DNA from: Spirochaetales bacterium
GTDB taxonomy: Bacteria; Spirochaetota; Spirochaetia; DSM-2461
Assembly: GCA_028532905.1 (NCBI GenBank)
Contig: JAQQAM010000250.1
Span: 1 to 42,192 of the forward strand
Direction of reading: 5' to 3'
DNA: 42,192 nt
Shown here: positions 16,774 through 25,759 of the stretch, piece after piece
Position numbering within the stretch: the stretch's first letter is position 1
Layout: each line of letters starts with the position of its first letter
Translations under genes and position numbers: made by a program
The notes under the pieces: model-generated
Seen by the model: the letters and a program-made list of their open reading frames with translations, nothing else
The model's database searches: none
Told to the model about the DNA's origin: nothing

Positions 16774-18161
16774 TCGCATCTCTCAGTCTGGGCGGAATGG
16801 CCCTTCTCACTTCCATCTTTATTGCCATGGGTTTTCGCAGTAAAACAGGGTCTCTGGATGAGTATATCACTCACAGGGGAAAAAGCTCCGTTCTGGCAGC
16901 AGGGTTCAGCCTGACAGCGTCCGTTCTGGGGGGATGGATTCTGTTCAGCCCCGGAGAAACAGGAAGCTGGGCCGGAATCAGCGGTCTTACCGGTTATGCT
17001 CTGGGACAGGCTATGCCTCTTTTTCTTCTTGCATTTTTCGGTCCTGTACTGCTCAGGCTTATTCCACAGGGATACGGTCTGGTTGATTACGTGAGCTCCC
17101 GGTTCGGAAAAAAGACGGCTTCTGTAACATCCCTGATTATGCTGTTCTATATGGGAACCTTTCTAACAGCCGAATTGACGGCTATAGGACAGGTTATGTC
17201 ATTTGCCTTTGGTATTCCTCTGCTCTTCAGTTGTCTGGCCATTATGCTTGTGGTATTTGCCTATGTGTTCAGAGGGGGACTGGGAGCCTCCATCAACACT
17301 GATAAAATACAGCTTTATGTTCTTGTGCCCCTGCTTCTTGTTCTTGCAGCTGCGGTTGTCCATGCCCTCTCAGCAGGAGGTCCTGTTCCGGAACAGATCA
17401 GAACAGCTGCTCCCGAGCTTGTCTCCTTATCCTTTCTGCCTGGATGGAAATTCGGTACAGTCCTCTTTATTGGAGTGACAGCGAGCAACCTGTTTCATCA
17501 GGGATTCTGGCAGCGGATCTACTCTGTTGACAGCACAAAGTCACAGAAGAATGCTTTTCTTCTGGGGGGAATTCTGATTATCCCCCTTGTAATGCTCACT
17601 GGATTTTTCGGGATATTCGCCAGGACCGCAGGAACTTTAGATCCTTCAGAACCTTCTCTTGGACTTTTCAGCCTGCTGTCTCTGGTATCTCCGGTTTTTA
17701 CGGCGGTCATGGTCGTTCTGGCCTTTGTCCTGGTTATGAGCAGTATAGATACCCTGCTGAATGGAATGGTCAGCACGATCTGTTCCTGGAAAGGAGTTGA
17801 TTCTGATAACCCTTCAGAATTGAAAACGGCTAAAATGCTGACCGTGGGAATCGGTCTTATTGCTGTGTTATTCGGAAGCCGAGGGGGCTCAGTTCTGTAC
17901 CTGTTTTTACTGGCAGATCTGATCTGCTCTTCATTTGCCTTCCCTTTGCTCTATGGTCTTTTCAATACAAAACTGAAGGGAGGCAAAGTTCTGGTATCAG
18001 GCTTTGCGGGAATGCTCCTGGGGGCACCTTACTTTCCGGCAGCAGATTTCAGTTCCTGGTCCGGACTTCCGGCTGATATGTTCATCTCATTTCTCACAGC
18101 CCTGGGAGTATCAGCTCTTCTGTCCATCATCTTTGGCCGTGTGGAGAAAGACAATGGCTGA
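16770..18161 (+). CDS. sodium:solute symporter, probable thiamine-precursor transporter
   Basis: A 463-residue protein of the SSS (PF00474) family with about 12-13 hydrophobic helices. Family signs include the N-terminal FxxxxRSKTGSLDEYITHRGKSSVLAAGFSL arrangement seen in SSS proteins, GGWILFSPGE, VFRGGLGASINTDKIQLYVL (matching the 'GG..A...TD..Q' signature) and the later QRIYSVDS motif. Because it lies inside a TPP-controlled operon between thiD and thiE, the likely cargo is HMP, thiazole or thiamine; SSS proteins with such a role (ThiV type) have been predicted by comparative genomics. The start overlaps the thiD stop (ATGA). Family is clear, substrate is inference. Confidence 0.85.
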   Translation: MIASLSLGGMALLTSIFIAMGFRSKTGSLDEYITHRGKSSVLAAGFSLTASVLGGWILFSPGETGSWAGISGLTGYALGQAMPLFLLAFFGPVLLRLIPQGYGLVDYVSSRFGKKTASVTSLIMLFYMGTFLTAELTAIGQVMSFAFGIPLLFSCLAIMLVVFAYVFRGGLGASINTDKIQLYVLVPLLLVLAAAVVHALSAGGPVPEQIRTAAPELVSLSFLPGWKFGTVLFIGVTASNLFHQGFWQRIYSVDSTKSQKNAFLLGGILIIPLVMLTGFFGIFARTAGTLDPSEPSLGLFSLLSLVSPVFTAVMVVLAFVLVMSSIDTLLNGMVSTICSWKGVDSDNPSELKTAKMLTVGIGLIAVLFGSRGGSVLYLFLLADLICSSFAFPLLYGLFNTKLKGGKVLVSGFAGMLLGAPYFPAADFSSWSGLPADMFISFLTALGVSALLSIIFGRVEKDNG

Positions 18162-18753
18162 GTTGTACGGTTTTGCATCCTCTCCGGAAGAGGCGGTTCC
18201 CCTGCTCAAAGCAGGTGTGAAAATCATTCAGTACAGAAACAAGGTTCAGACCCATAAGGAAATTGTCAATTCGGTCAAAGAGCTGATACGAATGGCCTCT
18301 TCTTTCAGGGATGTAAAGATTATAGTCAACGACAGCCTGGAAGCAGCTCTTGAATCCGGAGCAGACGGAGTTCATCTGGGGCAGGATGACGGAGATTCAA
18401 AGGAAGTGTGTTCATGCTACGGTGATCAGCTGATAATCGGTGTTTCTATCGATACGGTTGAAGAAGCTCTGGAAGCACAGAAGCATGGTGTCAGTTATAT
18501 AGGCGCAGGAGCAGTGTACGGCTCACGGACCAAGAAGGATGCTCCCTTTATGGGAGTGCCCCTTCTTACAGAAATCTGTTCTACCGTGGATATCCCGGTT
18601 AGTGCCATCGGGGGAATCTCTTTTGACACATTGGATGAGGTTCTTGCTGCCGGTGCAGAGTATGTCTGTGTTATTTCAGATATCAACAATGCGGATGATC
18701 CGGAAAAGAGAGCCGGTCAGTATATAAACAGAATGGAAGCAAACTATGAATAG
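18154..18753 (+). CDS. thiE: thiamine phosphate synthase
   Basis: A 199-residue TIM-barrel enzyme that joins HMP-PP and thiazole phosphate to thiamine phosphate. Visible motifs: IIQYRNK (usual IQLRxK), IVNDSLEAALESGADGVHLGQDD, GVSIDTVEEALEAQKHGVSYIGAGAVYGSRTKKDA (usual 'Y.g.GpvfpT.tK'), and PVSAIGGIS. ATG 18154 follows GGAG by 7 nt and overlaps the symporter stop by 8 nt; a much longer reading frame upstream lies within the symporter gene and is rejected. The stop overlaps thiW. Slightly short relative to many ThiE proteins (about 210), within range. Confidence 0.95.
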   Translation: MAELYGFASSPEEAVPLLKAGVKIIQYRNKVQTHKEIVNSVKELIRMASSFRDVKIIVNDSLEAALESGADGVHLGQDDGDSKEVCSCYGDQLIIGVSIDTVEEALEAQKHGVSYIGAGAVYGSRTKKDAPFMGVPLLTEICSTVDIPVSAIGGISFDTLDEVLAAGAEYVCVISDINNADDPEKRAGQYINRMEANYE

Positions 18754-19252
18754 TATAAAGAAAACAGCCTATGTCATTATATTTATGGCTCTCGCCATTG
18801 CCCTGTCACCCTTTACCAGTATTCCTGTGGGAATAGCCAGAATCAATCCCACACAACATTTTGTCAACGTTTTTCTGGCTGTTCTGGTGGGAACAGCCTG
18901 GAATACAGGTGCTGCAGCCGGAATTTCTGTTATACGGAATGCTATGGGAGTGGGAACCCTTCTGGCATTTCCAGGCAGTATGATAGGGGCTGTATGTTCA
19001 GGGCTGGCCTATAAACTGACCGGTAAGGTCGGCATGGCTGTTGCAGGAGAACTGCTTGGAACCGGAGTCCTGGCTCCCCTTGCAGGAAGTCTGGTGATTG
19101 CTCCCGGCCTGATGGGTAAGGAGATCGGCTTTATGGCCCTTTTTCCCGGTTTTTTTCTCAGTGCCCTGGCCGGCAGCCTGCTGGCATTTATTGTACTGAA
19201 AGCCCTTATCAAGATCGATGTTATCCATACAGAATCTTTCGTTCAGCCATAA
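18746..19252 (+). CDS. thiW: ThiW, substrate-binding S component of an ECF transporter (thiazole)
   Basis: A 168-residue membrane protein with about five to six hydrophobic helices. It matches the ThiW family by its N-terminal ALAIALSPFTSIPVGIARINPTQHFVNV, GTAWNTGAAAGISVIRNAMGVGTLLAFPGSMIGA, and GKVGMAVAGELLGTGV motifs. ThiW is predicted to bind the thiazole moiety of thiamine. The start overlaps the thiE stop by 8 nt, and its 3' end overlaps the ATPase gene by 35 nt. The ECF ATPase and EcfT genes immediately downstream make a complete dedicated importer. Confidence 0.93.
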   Translation: MNSIKKTAYVIIFMALAIALSPFTSIPVGIARINPTQHFVNVFLAVLVGTAWNTGAAAGISVIRNAMGVGTLLAFPGSMIGAVCSGLAYKLTGKVGMAVAGELLGTGVLAPLAGSLVIAPGLMGKEIGFMALFPGFFLSALAGSLLAFIVLKALIKIDVIHTESFVQP

Positions 19253-20540
19253 ACATCCTGTTTTCAGGGGTATTAGTCTTGAAATCGCCCGGGGTGATTT
19301 TATCCATGTGAAGGGACCGAACGGCTCTGGAAAAACCTCACTCCTTCGATTAATTGCCGGACTCGTTCCTTCTGTGTATCCCGGGACACTGGAAGGTACC
19401 ATTACATTTAATACAGAATCATCGGGAAAAAAGGATGCATTGAAACTGGCTCTTACCGGGCCCTGGGCTGCCTCCAGACTGTTCTGCCGGACAGTATGGG
19501 AAGAAGTGAGTTTCTCACCGGGAGCCATTCCGGAAAAGGCAGAAGAACTGCTGGATTATTTTAACCTGACCCCCTTTAGAAATGTTCAACCCCATGATCT
19601 GTCTGGAGGGCAACAGCAGCTTGTGCTGCTCTGTGCCTATCTCAGTACTGACCCTGATCTCATTCTTCTTGATGAAATATTTACCCAACTTTCATCAGAA
19701 ATGAAAGCGAAATTAGTTAAGCTTCTTAAGTTATACAATAAGAATGGAAAAACAATTATAATAGCTGAACATCAGTTGCCTGGTAAGCTGAAGGAATATG
19801 TGAGTGAGTTTTACATCCAAAATACCCCTCCCGATACAACATTCAATCTTTCATCATCTGTTTTATACAGACCGTCAGCAGAGACAACAGAATCTGTCTG
19901 TATTAAAAATCTTGCCCTGCAGCCTGGAAAGGGAATCAGGATTGAGTATGACAGTCTTACAGTAACCAGGGGCCGTCTTGTTCATATTAAGGGATCCACA
20001 GGTGCAGGAAAGTCCACTCTCATAAGGACCCTGGCCGGTCTGGACTCCTATGAAGGATCTGTCAGATTATCCGGAAAGGAGATCTCAGAATTTACCAGAC
20101 AGGAATTATGCAGAAAAGCAGCTGTTGTCCTTCAGTCTTCAGAAGAGCAGTTTTTCTGTCCAACTGTTGAAAAGGAAATCCGCTACTCTGCCGAAAGACT
20201 GAACCGCCTGGATACCGATTATCTTCATTCCCTTATTGAGGATCTTGATCTTCTGAACCTGCTGCATATGAACCCATACAATTTATCTCAGGGAGAGAAG
20301 AAACGCTGCCAGATAGCTGCAGCACTGGCTCTGCAGCCGGAAATACTGATACTGGATGAACCGGATGCCGGTGTGGATCATTACAATTTAAATACGTTAT
20401 ACACAATATTTATTAAGCTACTTAATATTAAAACCACTATATTTTTTACCAGTCATAATGATTTTTTCATCAAAAAATTATTTCAGGCAATACCGGATGC
20501 AAGGACTTATTCTGTGGGAGAACCGTCCAATGAAATATAA
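19218..20540 (+). CDS. ECF transporter ATPase with two fused ABC domains
   Basis: A 440-residue cytoplasmic protein with two ABC ATPase domains. Domain 1 (about 1-205): Walker A GPNGSGKTS near 34-42, signature LSGGQQQ, Walker B LILLDE. Domain 2 (about 230-440): Walker A GSTGAGKST, signature LSQGEKKRC, Walker B ILILDEPDAGVD. It would power uptake by ThiW and EcfT at the membrane. The EcfA1 and EcfA2 functions that are separate in many bacteria are joined here. The start lies inside thiW; ATG at 19218 is supported by the normal LSIQNLSF N-terminus, although no strong ribosome binding site is visible, suggesting coupled translation. Confidence 0.92.
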   Translation: MLSIQNLSFSHKHPVFRGISLEIARGDFIHVKGPNGSGKTSLLRLIAGLVPSVYPGTLEGTITFNTESSGKKDALKLALTGPWAASRLFCRTVWEEVSFSPGAIPEKAEELLDYFNLTPFRNVQPHDLSGGQQQLVLLCAYLSTDPDLILLDEIFTQLSSEMKAKLVKLLKLYNKNGKTIIIAEHQLPGKLKEYVSEFYIQNTPPDTTFNLSSSVLYRPSAETTESVCIKNLALQPGKGIRIEYDSLTVTRGRLVHIKGSTGAGKSTLIRTLAGLDSYEGSVRLSGKEISEFTRQELCRKAAVVLQSSEEQFFCPTVEKEIRYSAERLNRLDTDYLHSLIEDLDLLNLLHMNPYNLSQGEKKRCQIAAALALQPEILILDEPDAGVDHYNLNTLYTIFIKLLNIKTTIFFTSHNDFFIKKLFQAIPDARTYSVGEPSNEI

Positions 20541-21075
20541 AATTCTCTTTATATTGAGCCTCACACTGACAGTAGTTCAGTTCATAATTCCTGTCTCATC
20601 GGTTATTATTATCCCCGGAATAATTCTGGTTCTGCTGATTCGAAATGCTGCCGGCTTATATGGCTTTCTGAAATTCCTTATCCCCTCACAGATATTTATT
20701 GTACTGCTCTATCTGATCACAGGTCAATTTTCTGCAGGTTTGAATGCCGTCAGAATCATTGGCGGATCCGGATTATGTCTTCAATTGTATTTTCAGTGTT
20801 ATCCGGAACTATCCCTTTATACCCTCCTGCTGTACACAGGCCTCCACCGAAAGTATGCTTTTATTCTATATGCATCCTTTAACTATGCTTCATTTATAAA
20901 ACCAATGATTATGGAGATACAGGACGCCCAGAGGCTGAGAGGCATTGAAATACCAAAAGGGATTCGCTCCCTGTTTTATCTTCATATCCTTCTGATTCCC
21001 CTAATGGTAAAGCTGTTAAAAGGAGCCGACCATCTGGCAGAGTCACTGATGCTCCGCTCAATAGATCATCAATAA
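20530..21075 (+). CDS. ECF transporter transmembrane protein EcfT
   Basis: A 181-residue membrane protein with four to five hydrophobic helices (starting at MKYKILFILSLTL). Near the C-terminus MEIQDAQRLRGIEIPKG contains the Ala-Arg/Arg-Gly coupling motif of EcfT that touches the ATPases; a second similar motif, AESLMLRSI, follows near the end. It is shorter than typical EcfT (about 260), consistent with a dedicated small version. ATG 20530 overlaps the ATPase stop by 11 nt and has GGGAG about 10 nt before it. A longer frame starting at 20458 is rejected because the extra residues lie inside the ATPase gene. Last gene of the thiamine operon, converging on mnmH with a 10-nt gap. Confidence 0.86.
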   Translation: MKYKILFILSLTLTVVQFIIPVSSVIIIPGIILVLLIRNAAGLYGFLKFLIPSQIFIVLLYLITGQFSAGLNAVRIIGGSGLCLQLYFQCYPELSLYTLLLYTGLHRKYAFILYASFNYASFIKPMIMEIQDAQRLRGIEIPKGIRSLFYLHILLIPLMVKLLKGADHLAESLMLRSIDHQ

Positions 21076-21085
21076 CTTTACGTAT

Positions 21086-22135
21086 TTAGTCTGCCAGAGT
21101 GTTTTGTGTAGACTGGAGAAACAGTATCCGGCTTGCAGTCCGGCGGGGATCAAAATTATCGATACTCAGAACACCAAGGGTTTTCCTCGATTTTTTTGAC
21201 AGGCTGTAGTCGTAACATTTATCGTAATAACTCAGAACAATGGATGCGGTTTCTGCCAGACGGTTCATTTCAAGGGCCTCCAGAGCTGTGCGGCAGTTCA
21301 AATCTCCCAGTCTCTTTCGTATTCTTTTTATCCCTTCAGCCAGAGGCTCTGAACCGTGATCACCATATTCTGCACAGAGCCTGTCTATTCTTTCATCACG
21401 GTTCATCCGGACTAAGACCTGCGGGGAAGCAGCCATCTGTTCATACAGGACCGCCGGAAGGGCAACCCTCCCTATATTCTGACTCTCATCCTCCACCCAG
21501 ATGTTCCGGGAATAATCAAGTGATGCGATGGCTTCAGACAGAATATTTTCAAACATTTCATTTGAGGGCTGCGGGTTCAGACCAATGGAACCGAAAGCTG
21601 ATCCCTTGTGCCCGGCCAGTCCTTCCAGATCCAGAATCTGTTCACCCGACTTTTGCAGTTCTTTCAGAATCTCTGTTTTACCGCAACCGGTTTTCCCGCT
21701 CAGGACAACAAGGGGGATTTTTTTTGAGAATGACTTCAGGACAGACTGTCTGTAGTTTTTATAGCCGCCCTTTAAGCGAAACACTTCAAAACCCTTGTCT
21801 TCCAGTAATTCAGAAAAACGGAGGCTTCTCAGGCCGCCCCTGGCACAGGTGACGATAATCCTGTTACCCAGTTCCTCAGCTTCTTTCAGATAATAAGGTA
21901 TTTTTGGTTCGGCAAAACGTTCTCCCAGGACTATGGCTCTATCCTGCCCTTCTTTCTTATATGTTGTACCGATCCGGGCTCTCTCATCATCAGAAAACAG
22001 GGGGATGCTGAAACTGCCGGGAACATGGGCATGTGTATATTCCACAGGAGACCGTACATCCACACAGGGAATGTCCTTCTTCAATAAATGAAATTCTTCA
22101 ATATCAATCAGTGTCAAACAGTTATCCTCTCCCAT
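21086..22135 (-). CDS. mnmH: tRNA 2-selenouridine synthase
   Basis: A 349-residue enzyme (also SelU/YbbB) that converts 2-thiouridine at the wobble base of tRNA-Lys/Glu/Gln to 2-selenouridine through a geranylated intermediate using selenophosphate. The N-terminal rhodanese domain holds the CARGGLRS loop with Cys97, the same position as the catalytic Cys of E. coli MnmH. The C-terminal part has a P-loop GKTGCGKT near 147-154 and the WVEDES motif. Its presence implies selenium metabolism (SelD elsewhere in the genome). The ribosome binding site is weak. It is transcribed away from the flavoprotein gene at 22379. Confidence 0.94.
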   Translation of the reverse strand: MGEDNCLTLIDIEEFHLLKKDIPCVDVRSPVEYTHAHVPGSFSIPLFSDDERARIGTTYKKEGQDRAIVLGERFAEPKIPYYLKEAEELGNRIIVTCARGGLRSLRFSELLEDKGFEVFRLKGGYKNYRQSVLKSFSKKIPLVVLSGKTGCGKTEILKELQKSGEQILDLEGLAGHKGSAFGSIGLNPQPSNEMFENILSEAIASLDYSRNIWVEDESQNIGRVALPAVLYEQMAASPQVLVRMNRDERIDRLCAEYGDHGSEPLAEGIKRIRKRLGDLNCRTALEALEMNRLAETASIVLSYYDKCYDYSLSKKSRKTLGVLSIDNFDPRRTASRILFLQSTQNTLAD

Positions 22136-22157
22136 GTATACGCCCCTATATATACTG

Positions 22158-22250
22158 CATCAACAGTTGTAAAGGCTGTATTGATTATATCATCAACTGA
22201 AAAATGTGATACAGCAACTTCAGAGGATTCTCTTTTAAAGCAAGTTGATG
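22158..22250. promoter_or_regulatory. cluster of CATCAAC/GTTGATG motifs in a divergent intergenic region
   Basis: The 243-nt gap between mnmH and the flavoprotein gene holds CATCAAC at 22158-22164 and 22191-22197 and its complement GTTGATG at 22244-22250. The second copy is part of TTGATTATATCATCAA (22181-22196), a near-perfect palindrome whose half sites resemble FNR/CRP-type TTGAT...ATCAA but with a 6-nt instead of 4-nt spacer. These could bind the regulator encoded at 25760 or a redox regulator. Pattern seen, function inferred. Confidence 0.38.
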
Positions 22251-22378
22251 ACACTACCGGTTTTGAGATTTTTAAGACCAAAATGCATTTTATGTTAATA
22301 AACATTGTTCAGTGAAGAGCACCATTGTATTGTTTAATCGTTAATTTTTTATCCAATATAAACAGGAGAATTTCAGGA

Positions 22379-24100
22379 ATGAAAACTTTTTTCCGCCTTG
22401 TAACTGTGCTGGTTGCAGCAGCAGTTCTTTTTGTAAGCTGTGGAGGGAAAGACCTCTACAAAGCCGGAACCTATACAGGTGAAGGAGAGGGTCACGGAGG
22501 AACCATTGTTGTTTCTGTAACCGTAGACAATAAAGAAATCAAATCTATTGAAGTGGTTGAAAACCCCGAATCCGAGTTCAGCCTCAAACCCATGCAGACT
22601 CTGATGGACAGAGCCATTAAAGCCAACAGCGGAGATATTGATGCTGTCAGCGGCGCTTCTGAAACATCAGCAGGTATGATCGCCGCAATCCAGGGGGCTC
22701 TGGCGAAAGCAGCTACAGGAAATACGGCTGCAGCAGCGTCTTCCGAAACAACAACTGCCGCACTGAAAGATGAAACCACTGATATAGTTGTTATCGGTGC
22801 CGGTGGTGCCGGTCTTTCTGCAGCAAAAGCAGCCGCTCAGGCGGGAGCCCGTGTGATTGTTCTGGAAAAAATGCCCTTCGTCGGCGGTAATACGAACTAT
22901 GCAACAGGTGGTCTGAACGCTGCCGAAACAGAGCAGCAGGCAGAAAAAGGAATTGAAGACAGTGTAGACCAGTTCTACACAGATACCATGAAGGGCGGAA
23001 AAGAACTGAACAACCCCGAACTGGTTAAAGTTCTGACTCAGAATTCTGCTGAAACTGTAAAATGGCTTGTTTCCCTTGGGGCAGACCTTTCTGATGTGGG
23101 ACGTATGGGCGGATCAACCAATAACAGAACCCACAGACCCACCGGAGGAGCCGGCGTAGGCGCTCATATCGTTTCTGTACTGGACAAAGTGGCCGAGGAA
23201 GTAGCTGATGTCAGAACCAGCAGCAAAGTCGTTGCTATCACCGCTGACGGGAATGGTGTAAACGGTGTTGATGTTGAGACTGAAGACGGTACCTACCATA
23301 TCGCTGCCAAAGCAGTTATCATCGCAGCCGGCGGTTTTGGTGCAAGTCAGGAAAAAGTTGTCCGTTTCAAACCTGAACTGGCAGGTTTCGGAACAACCAA
23401 CCACCCCGGTGCAACCGGTGATGCCATCGATCTGGTGGATCCTTTAAATGTAGCTCTTGTTGATATAGAGCAGATCCAGACCCACCCCACAGTTGTGCCT
23501 GTTAAAAACAAGATGATCACAGAAGCTGTCCGCGGTAATGGAGCGATTCTGGTTAACAGAGATGCCAAACGTTTTGTCTCTGAACTGCAGACCAGAGACG
23601 TTGTTTCCGAAGCGGAACTCCAGCAGACCGGAAAGACTGCCTTTCTGTTCTTTGACCAGGGTGTAAGAGAGTCTCTGAAAGCCATTGAGAGCTATGCAAA
23701 AGCCGGACTTCTGACCGAAGCTCCGACAATTTCGGAACTGGCTGCTAAAATGGAACTGGACGCGGATACACTGGAAGCGACAGTCGCTGCATACAACGGT
23801 TATGTTGATGCTGGTTCCGATCCCGATTTCGATCGTCCCGACCTTCCCAGAAAACTGGAAAATGGTCCCTATTACGTGGTTGAAGTCGGCCCTGCTGTTC
23901 ACCACACCATGGGTGGAGTCAAGATTGACACAGAAACCCGTGTCTATAACGAAGACGGCGAGTGGGTAGAAGGACTCTTCGCTGCCGGTGAAGTTACCGG
24001 TGGTGTCCACGGTGCTAACAGACTCGGGGGAAACGCCATGGTTGATATCACAACCTACGGAAGGATTGCCGGTACACAGGCAGCCGAATACATCAAATAA
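22379..24100 (+). CDS. extracytoplasmic fumarate-reductase-like flavoprotein with covalent-FMN domain
   Basis: A 573-residue lipoprotein. The signal peptide ends in a lipobox FVSC (Cys21). Residues 28-110 form an FMN-binding domain with SGASETS at 91-97, where Ser94 is the likely residue flavinylated by ApbE. Residues 134-573 form the flavocytochrome c/fumarate reductase domain: FAD motif IGAGGAGLSAA, and active-site motifs IQTHPT, ITEAVRGNG, TRDVVS (catalytic Arg), HHTMGG and HGANRLGGN. It probably reduces fumarate or a related unsaturated acid outside the cytoplasm. The residues match fumarate-type enzymes; urocanate or other acrylates remain possible. The start at 22379 is preferred for its signal peptide and AGGAGAA site. 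Confidence 0.9.
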   Translation: MKTFFRLVTVLVAAAVLFVSCGGKDLYKAGTYTGEGEGHGGTIVVSVTVDNKEIKSIEVVENPESEFSLKPMQTLMDRAIKANSGDIDAVSGASETSAGMIAAIQGALAKAATGNTAAAASSETTTAALKDETTDIVVIGAGGAGLSAAKAAAQAGARVIVLEKMPFVGGNTNYATGGLNAAETEQQAEKGIEDSVDQFYTDTMKGGKELNNPELVKVLTQNSAETVKWLVSLGADLSDVGRMGGSTNNRTHRPTGGAGVGAHIVSVLDKVAEEVADVRTSSKVVAITADGNGVNGVDVETEDGTYHIAAKAVIIAAGGFGASQEKVVRFKPELAGFGTTNHPGATGDAIDLVDPLNVALVDIEQIQTHPTVVPVKNKMITEAVRGNGAILVNRDAKRFVSELQTRDVVSEAELQQTGKTAFLFFDQGVRESLKAIESYAKAGLLTEAPTISELAAKMELDADTLEATVAAYNGYVDAGSDPDFDRPDLPRKLENGPYYVVEVGPAVHHTMGGVKIDTETRVYNEDGEWVEGLFAAGEVTGGVHGANRLGGNAMVDITTYGRIAGTQAAEYIK

Positions 24101-24119
24101 TTGAACAAAAAATAATCAT

Positions 24120-24154
24120 AGAGGCGGATCATCTGACGTGGTTCGCCTCTTTTT
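24120..24154 (+). terminator. Rho-independent terminator after the flavoprotein gene
   Basis: AGAGGCGGA (24120-24128) pairs with TTCGCCTCT (24142-24150), nine pairs including one G-T, followed by TTTTT. It separates the flavoprotein from the kinase gene, so the reductase can be produced at a much higher level than its regulators. Confidence 0.88.
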
Positions 24155-24187
24155 ATTTAACAGGCTGCCCTTTATACTTTTATACAG

Positions 24188-25753
24188 ATGAAACTCAATC
24201 AGAAAATATCCCTGTCTATGGGATTTTTTACTACAACAATGATTATCCTCATAGGAGTCATTGCCTTTGTGCAGTGGTTTGCCACGCTGAAAAGCCAGCT
24301 GGAGCTTTCAGCCAGAGACCTGGCCTATACCATCTCAGAAATGGAATCCATCCAGTACAACCTGACCAGAAGCAATGGAAGTATTCCTATTCAGCGTATC
24401 TCAGAAAAATTGAATCTCTCCACCAGAACTCAGTACATCCATATACTGAACCGTGAAGGGATTTACTATGCCCACACCTACCCCGGCCGCCTGGGCAGCC
24501 GTGAGACCGATCCTGCCCTGCTGGCAGTATTGAATGAGCCTATGCCTCCGGTACAGATCAGACAGGCAACTGAAAGTTCACACCTCCCCTCTGTGGAAGC
24601 CATAGCGCCTGTATATTATCAGGGAGAACTTACCGGACTGGTGATAGCCGGCATACTAAACGGCCGGGTCTACCAGGAGATCCGGATGAACCAGCAGACC
24701 ATGGTTCTCATTCTGATTCTTGCCGTTTTCATCAGTCTCTTTTCCTCTGGAAGGCTGGCCGCCAGTATAAAAAAGTCCATGCATGATATGGAACCGGATG
24801 AGATATCCAGGCTTCTGGGCCAGAGAGCCATGACTCTTGAGAATCTGAAAGAAGGAATCATTACAATTGATCAGCAGGGTAAGATCATCTATTTCAATGA
24901 CTCTGCCGGGAAGCTGGCTGAACTGTCAGAGGCAGACCAGAACAGACCTGCGGAACTGTACTTCTTCAACAGAGGGTTTATCCGATGTCTGGAAGAAAAA
25001 AAACCGGTCAACAGAGAACTGGTTACTCCTTCCGGCTTGTCTCTTCAGGGACAGTTTGAACCCATTCTGGATGAAGAAAGCTCAGAAGTCCTGGGAGCAA
25101 CTGTTCTGATCGAAGACCTAACGGAAGTGAGAGCCAGAGCCGAAGAACTCACAGGAATCAGACAGATCAATGAAGGGCTGAGAGCCCAGAACCATGAGTT
25201 TCTCAATAAACTCCATACTATATCGGGACTGATTCAGCTTGAGGAATATGACCAGGCTATCCGTTTTATCAATGGTATCAGCCACAACAGAAAAGAGATG
25301 ACCCTTAAAATAAGCAGCCGCATTAAAGACCCATCTGTTGCCGGCCTGCTTCTGGGAAAGTATAACAAGGCACAGGAACAGAAAACGGCATTCTATCTTG
25401 ATGATTCAAGTACATTGGGCAATGCAAGCGGATTTACGGATCTGATCAATCTTGTTTTGGGCAATCTGATTGAAAACAGCCTGGAAGAGCTTTCCGGCCG
25501 TACAGGGGGGTCCATCAGACTGAGGATCAGAGAAGATAAAGAGAAGATTACAATTCAGATAAAAGATACGGGCAAGGGAATTGATGATCCTGAAAAAGCC
25601 TTTACCAAAGGGTACAGTACAAAAGGGTCCAACAGAGGGCTTGGACTTTATATCATCAGAAAAAGAATTCAGAATGCCGGTGGATCTATTGAGCTGACAT
25701 CAACGCCCGGCGATACCCGGTTTACTGTAATTCTGCCCGGGAAAAACAGGTAG
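24188..25753 (+). CDS. sensor histidine kinase, CitA/DcuS type
   Basis: A 521-residue membrane kinase. TM1 spans about 11-31, a periplasmic sensor domain 35-165, TM2 170-190, a PAS domain about 215-310, then the DHp helix with H336 in LRAQNHEFLNKLHTISGL (the CitA/DcuS-type H box), and the HATPase with NLIENSLEEL, DTGKGI and STKGSNRGLGLYI. The periplasmic YAHTYPGRLGSRETDPAL region matches the citrate/C4-dicarboxylate-binding fold of this family. It likely senses the substrate of the neighbouring reductases (fumarate, succinate or similar; inference). The gap to the response regulator gene is 6 nt. Confidence 0.92.
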   Translation: MKLNQKISLSMGFFTTTMIILIGVIAFVQWFATLKSQLELSARDLAYTISEMESIQYNLTRSNGSIPIQRISEKLNLSTRTQYIHILNREGIYYAHTYPGRLGSRETDPALLAVLNEPMPPVQIRQATESSHLPSVEAIAPVYYQGELTGLVIAGILNGRVYQEIRMNQQTMVLILILAVFISLFSSGRLAASIKKSMHDMEPDEISRLLGQRAMTLENLKEGIITIDQQGKIIYFNDSAGKLAELSEADQNRPAELYFFNRGFIRCLEEKKPVNRELVTPSGLSLQGQFEPILDEESSEVLGATVLIEDLTEVRARAEELTGIRQINEGLRAQNHEFLNKLHTISGLIQLEEYDQAIRFINGISHNRKEMTLKISSRIKDPSVAGLLLGKYNKAQEQKTAFYLDDSSTLGNASGFTDLINLVLGNLIENSLEELSGRTGGSIRLRIREDKEKITIQIKDTGKGIDDPEKAFTKGYSTKGSNRGLGLYIIRKRIQNAGGSIELTSTPGDTRFTVILPGKNR

Positions 25754-25759
25754 GAATAA

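Noticed and set aside
18004-18153. Longer thiE starting inside the symporter gene
   Set aside because: Would add 50 residues unlike any ThiE N-terminus; ATG 18154 has a good ribosome binding site and normal overlap.
23444-24010. 188-codon minus-strand frame inside the first flavoprotein gene
   Set aside because: Antisense to conserved active-site motifs of the flavoprotein; no own features.
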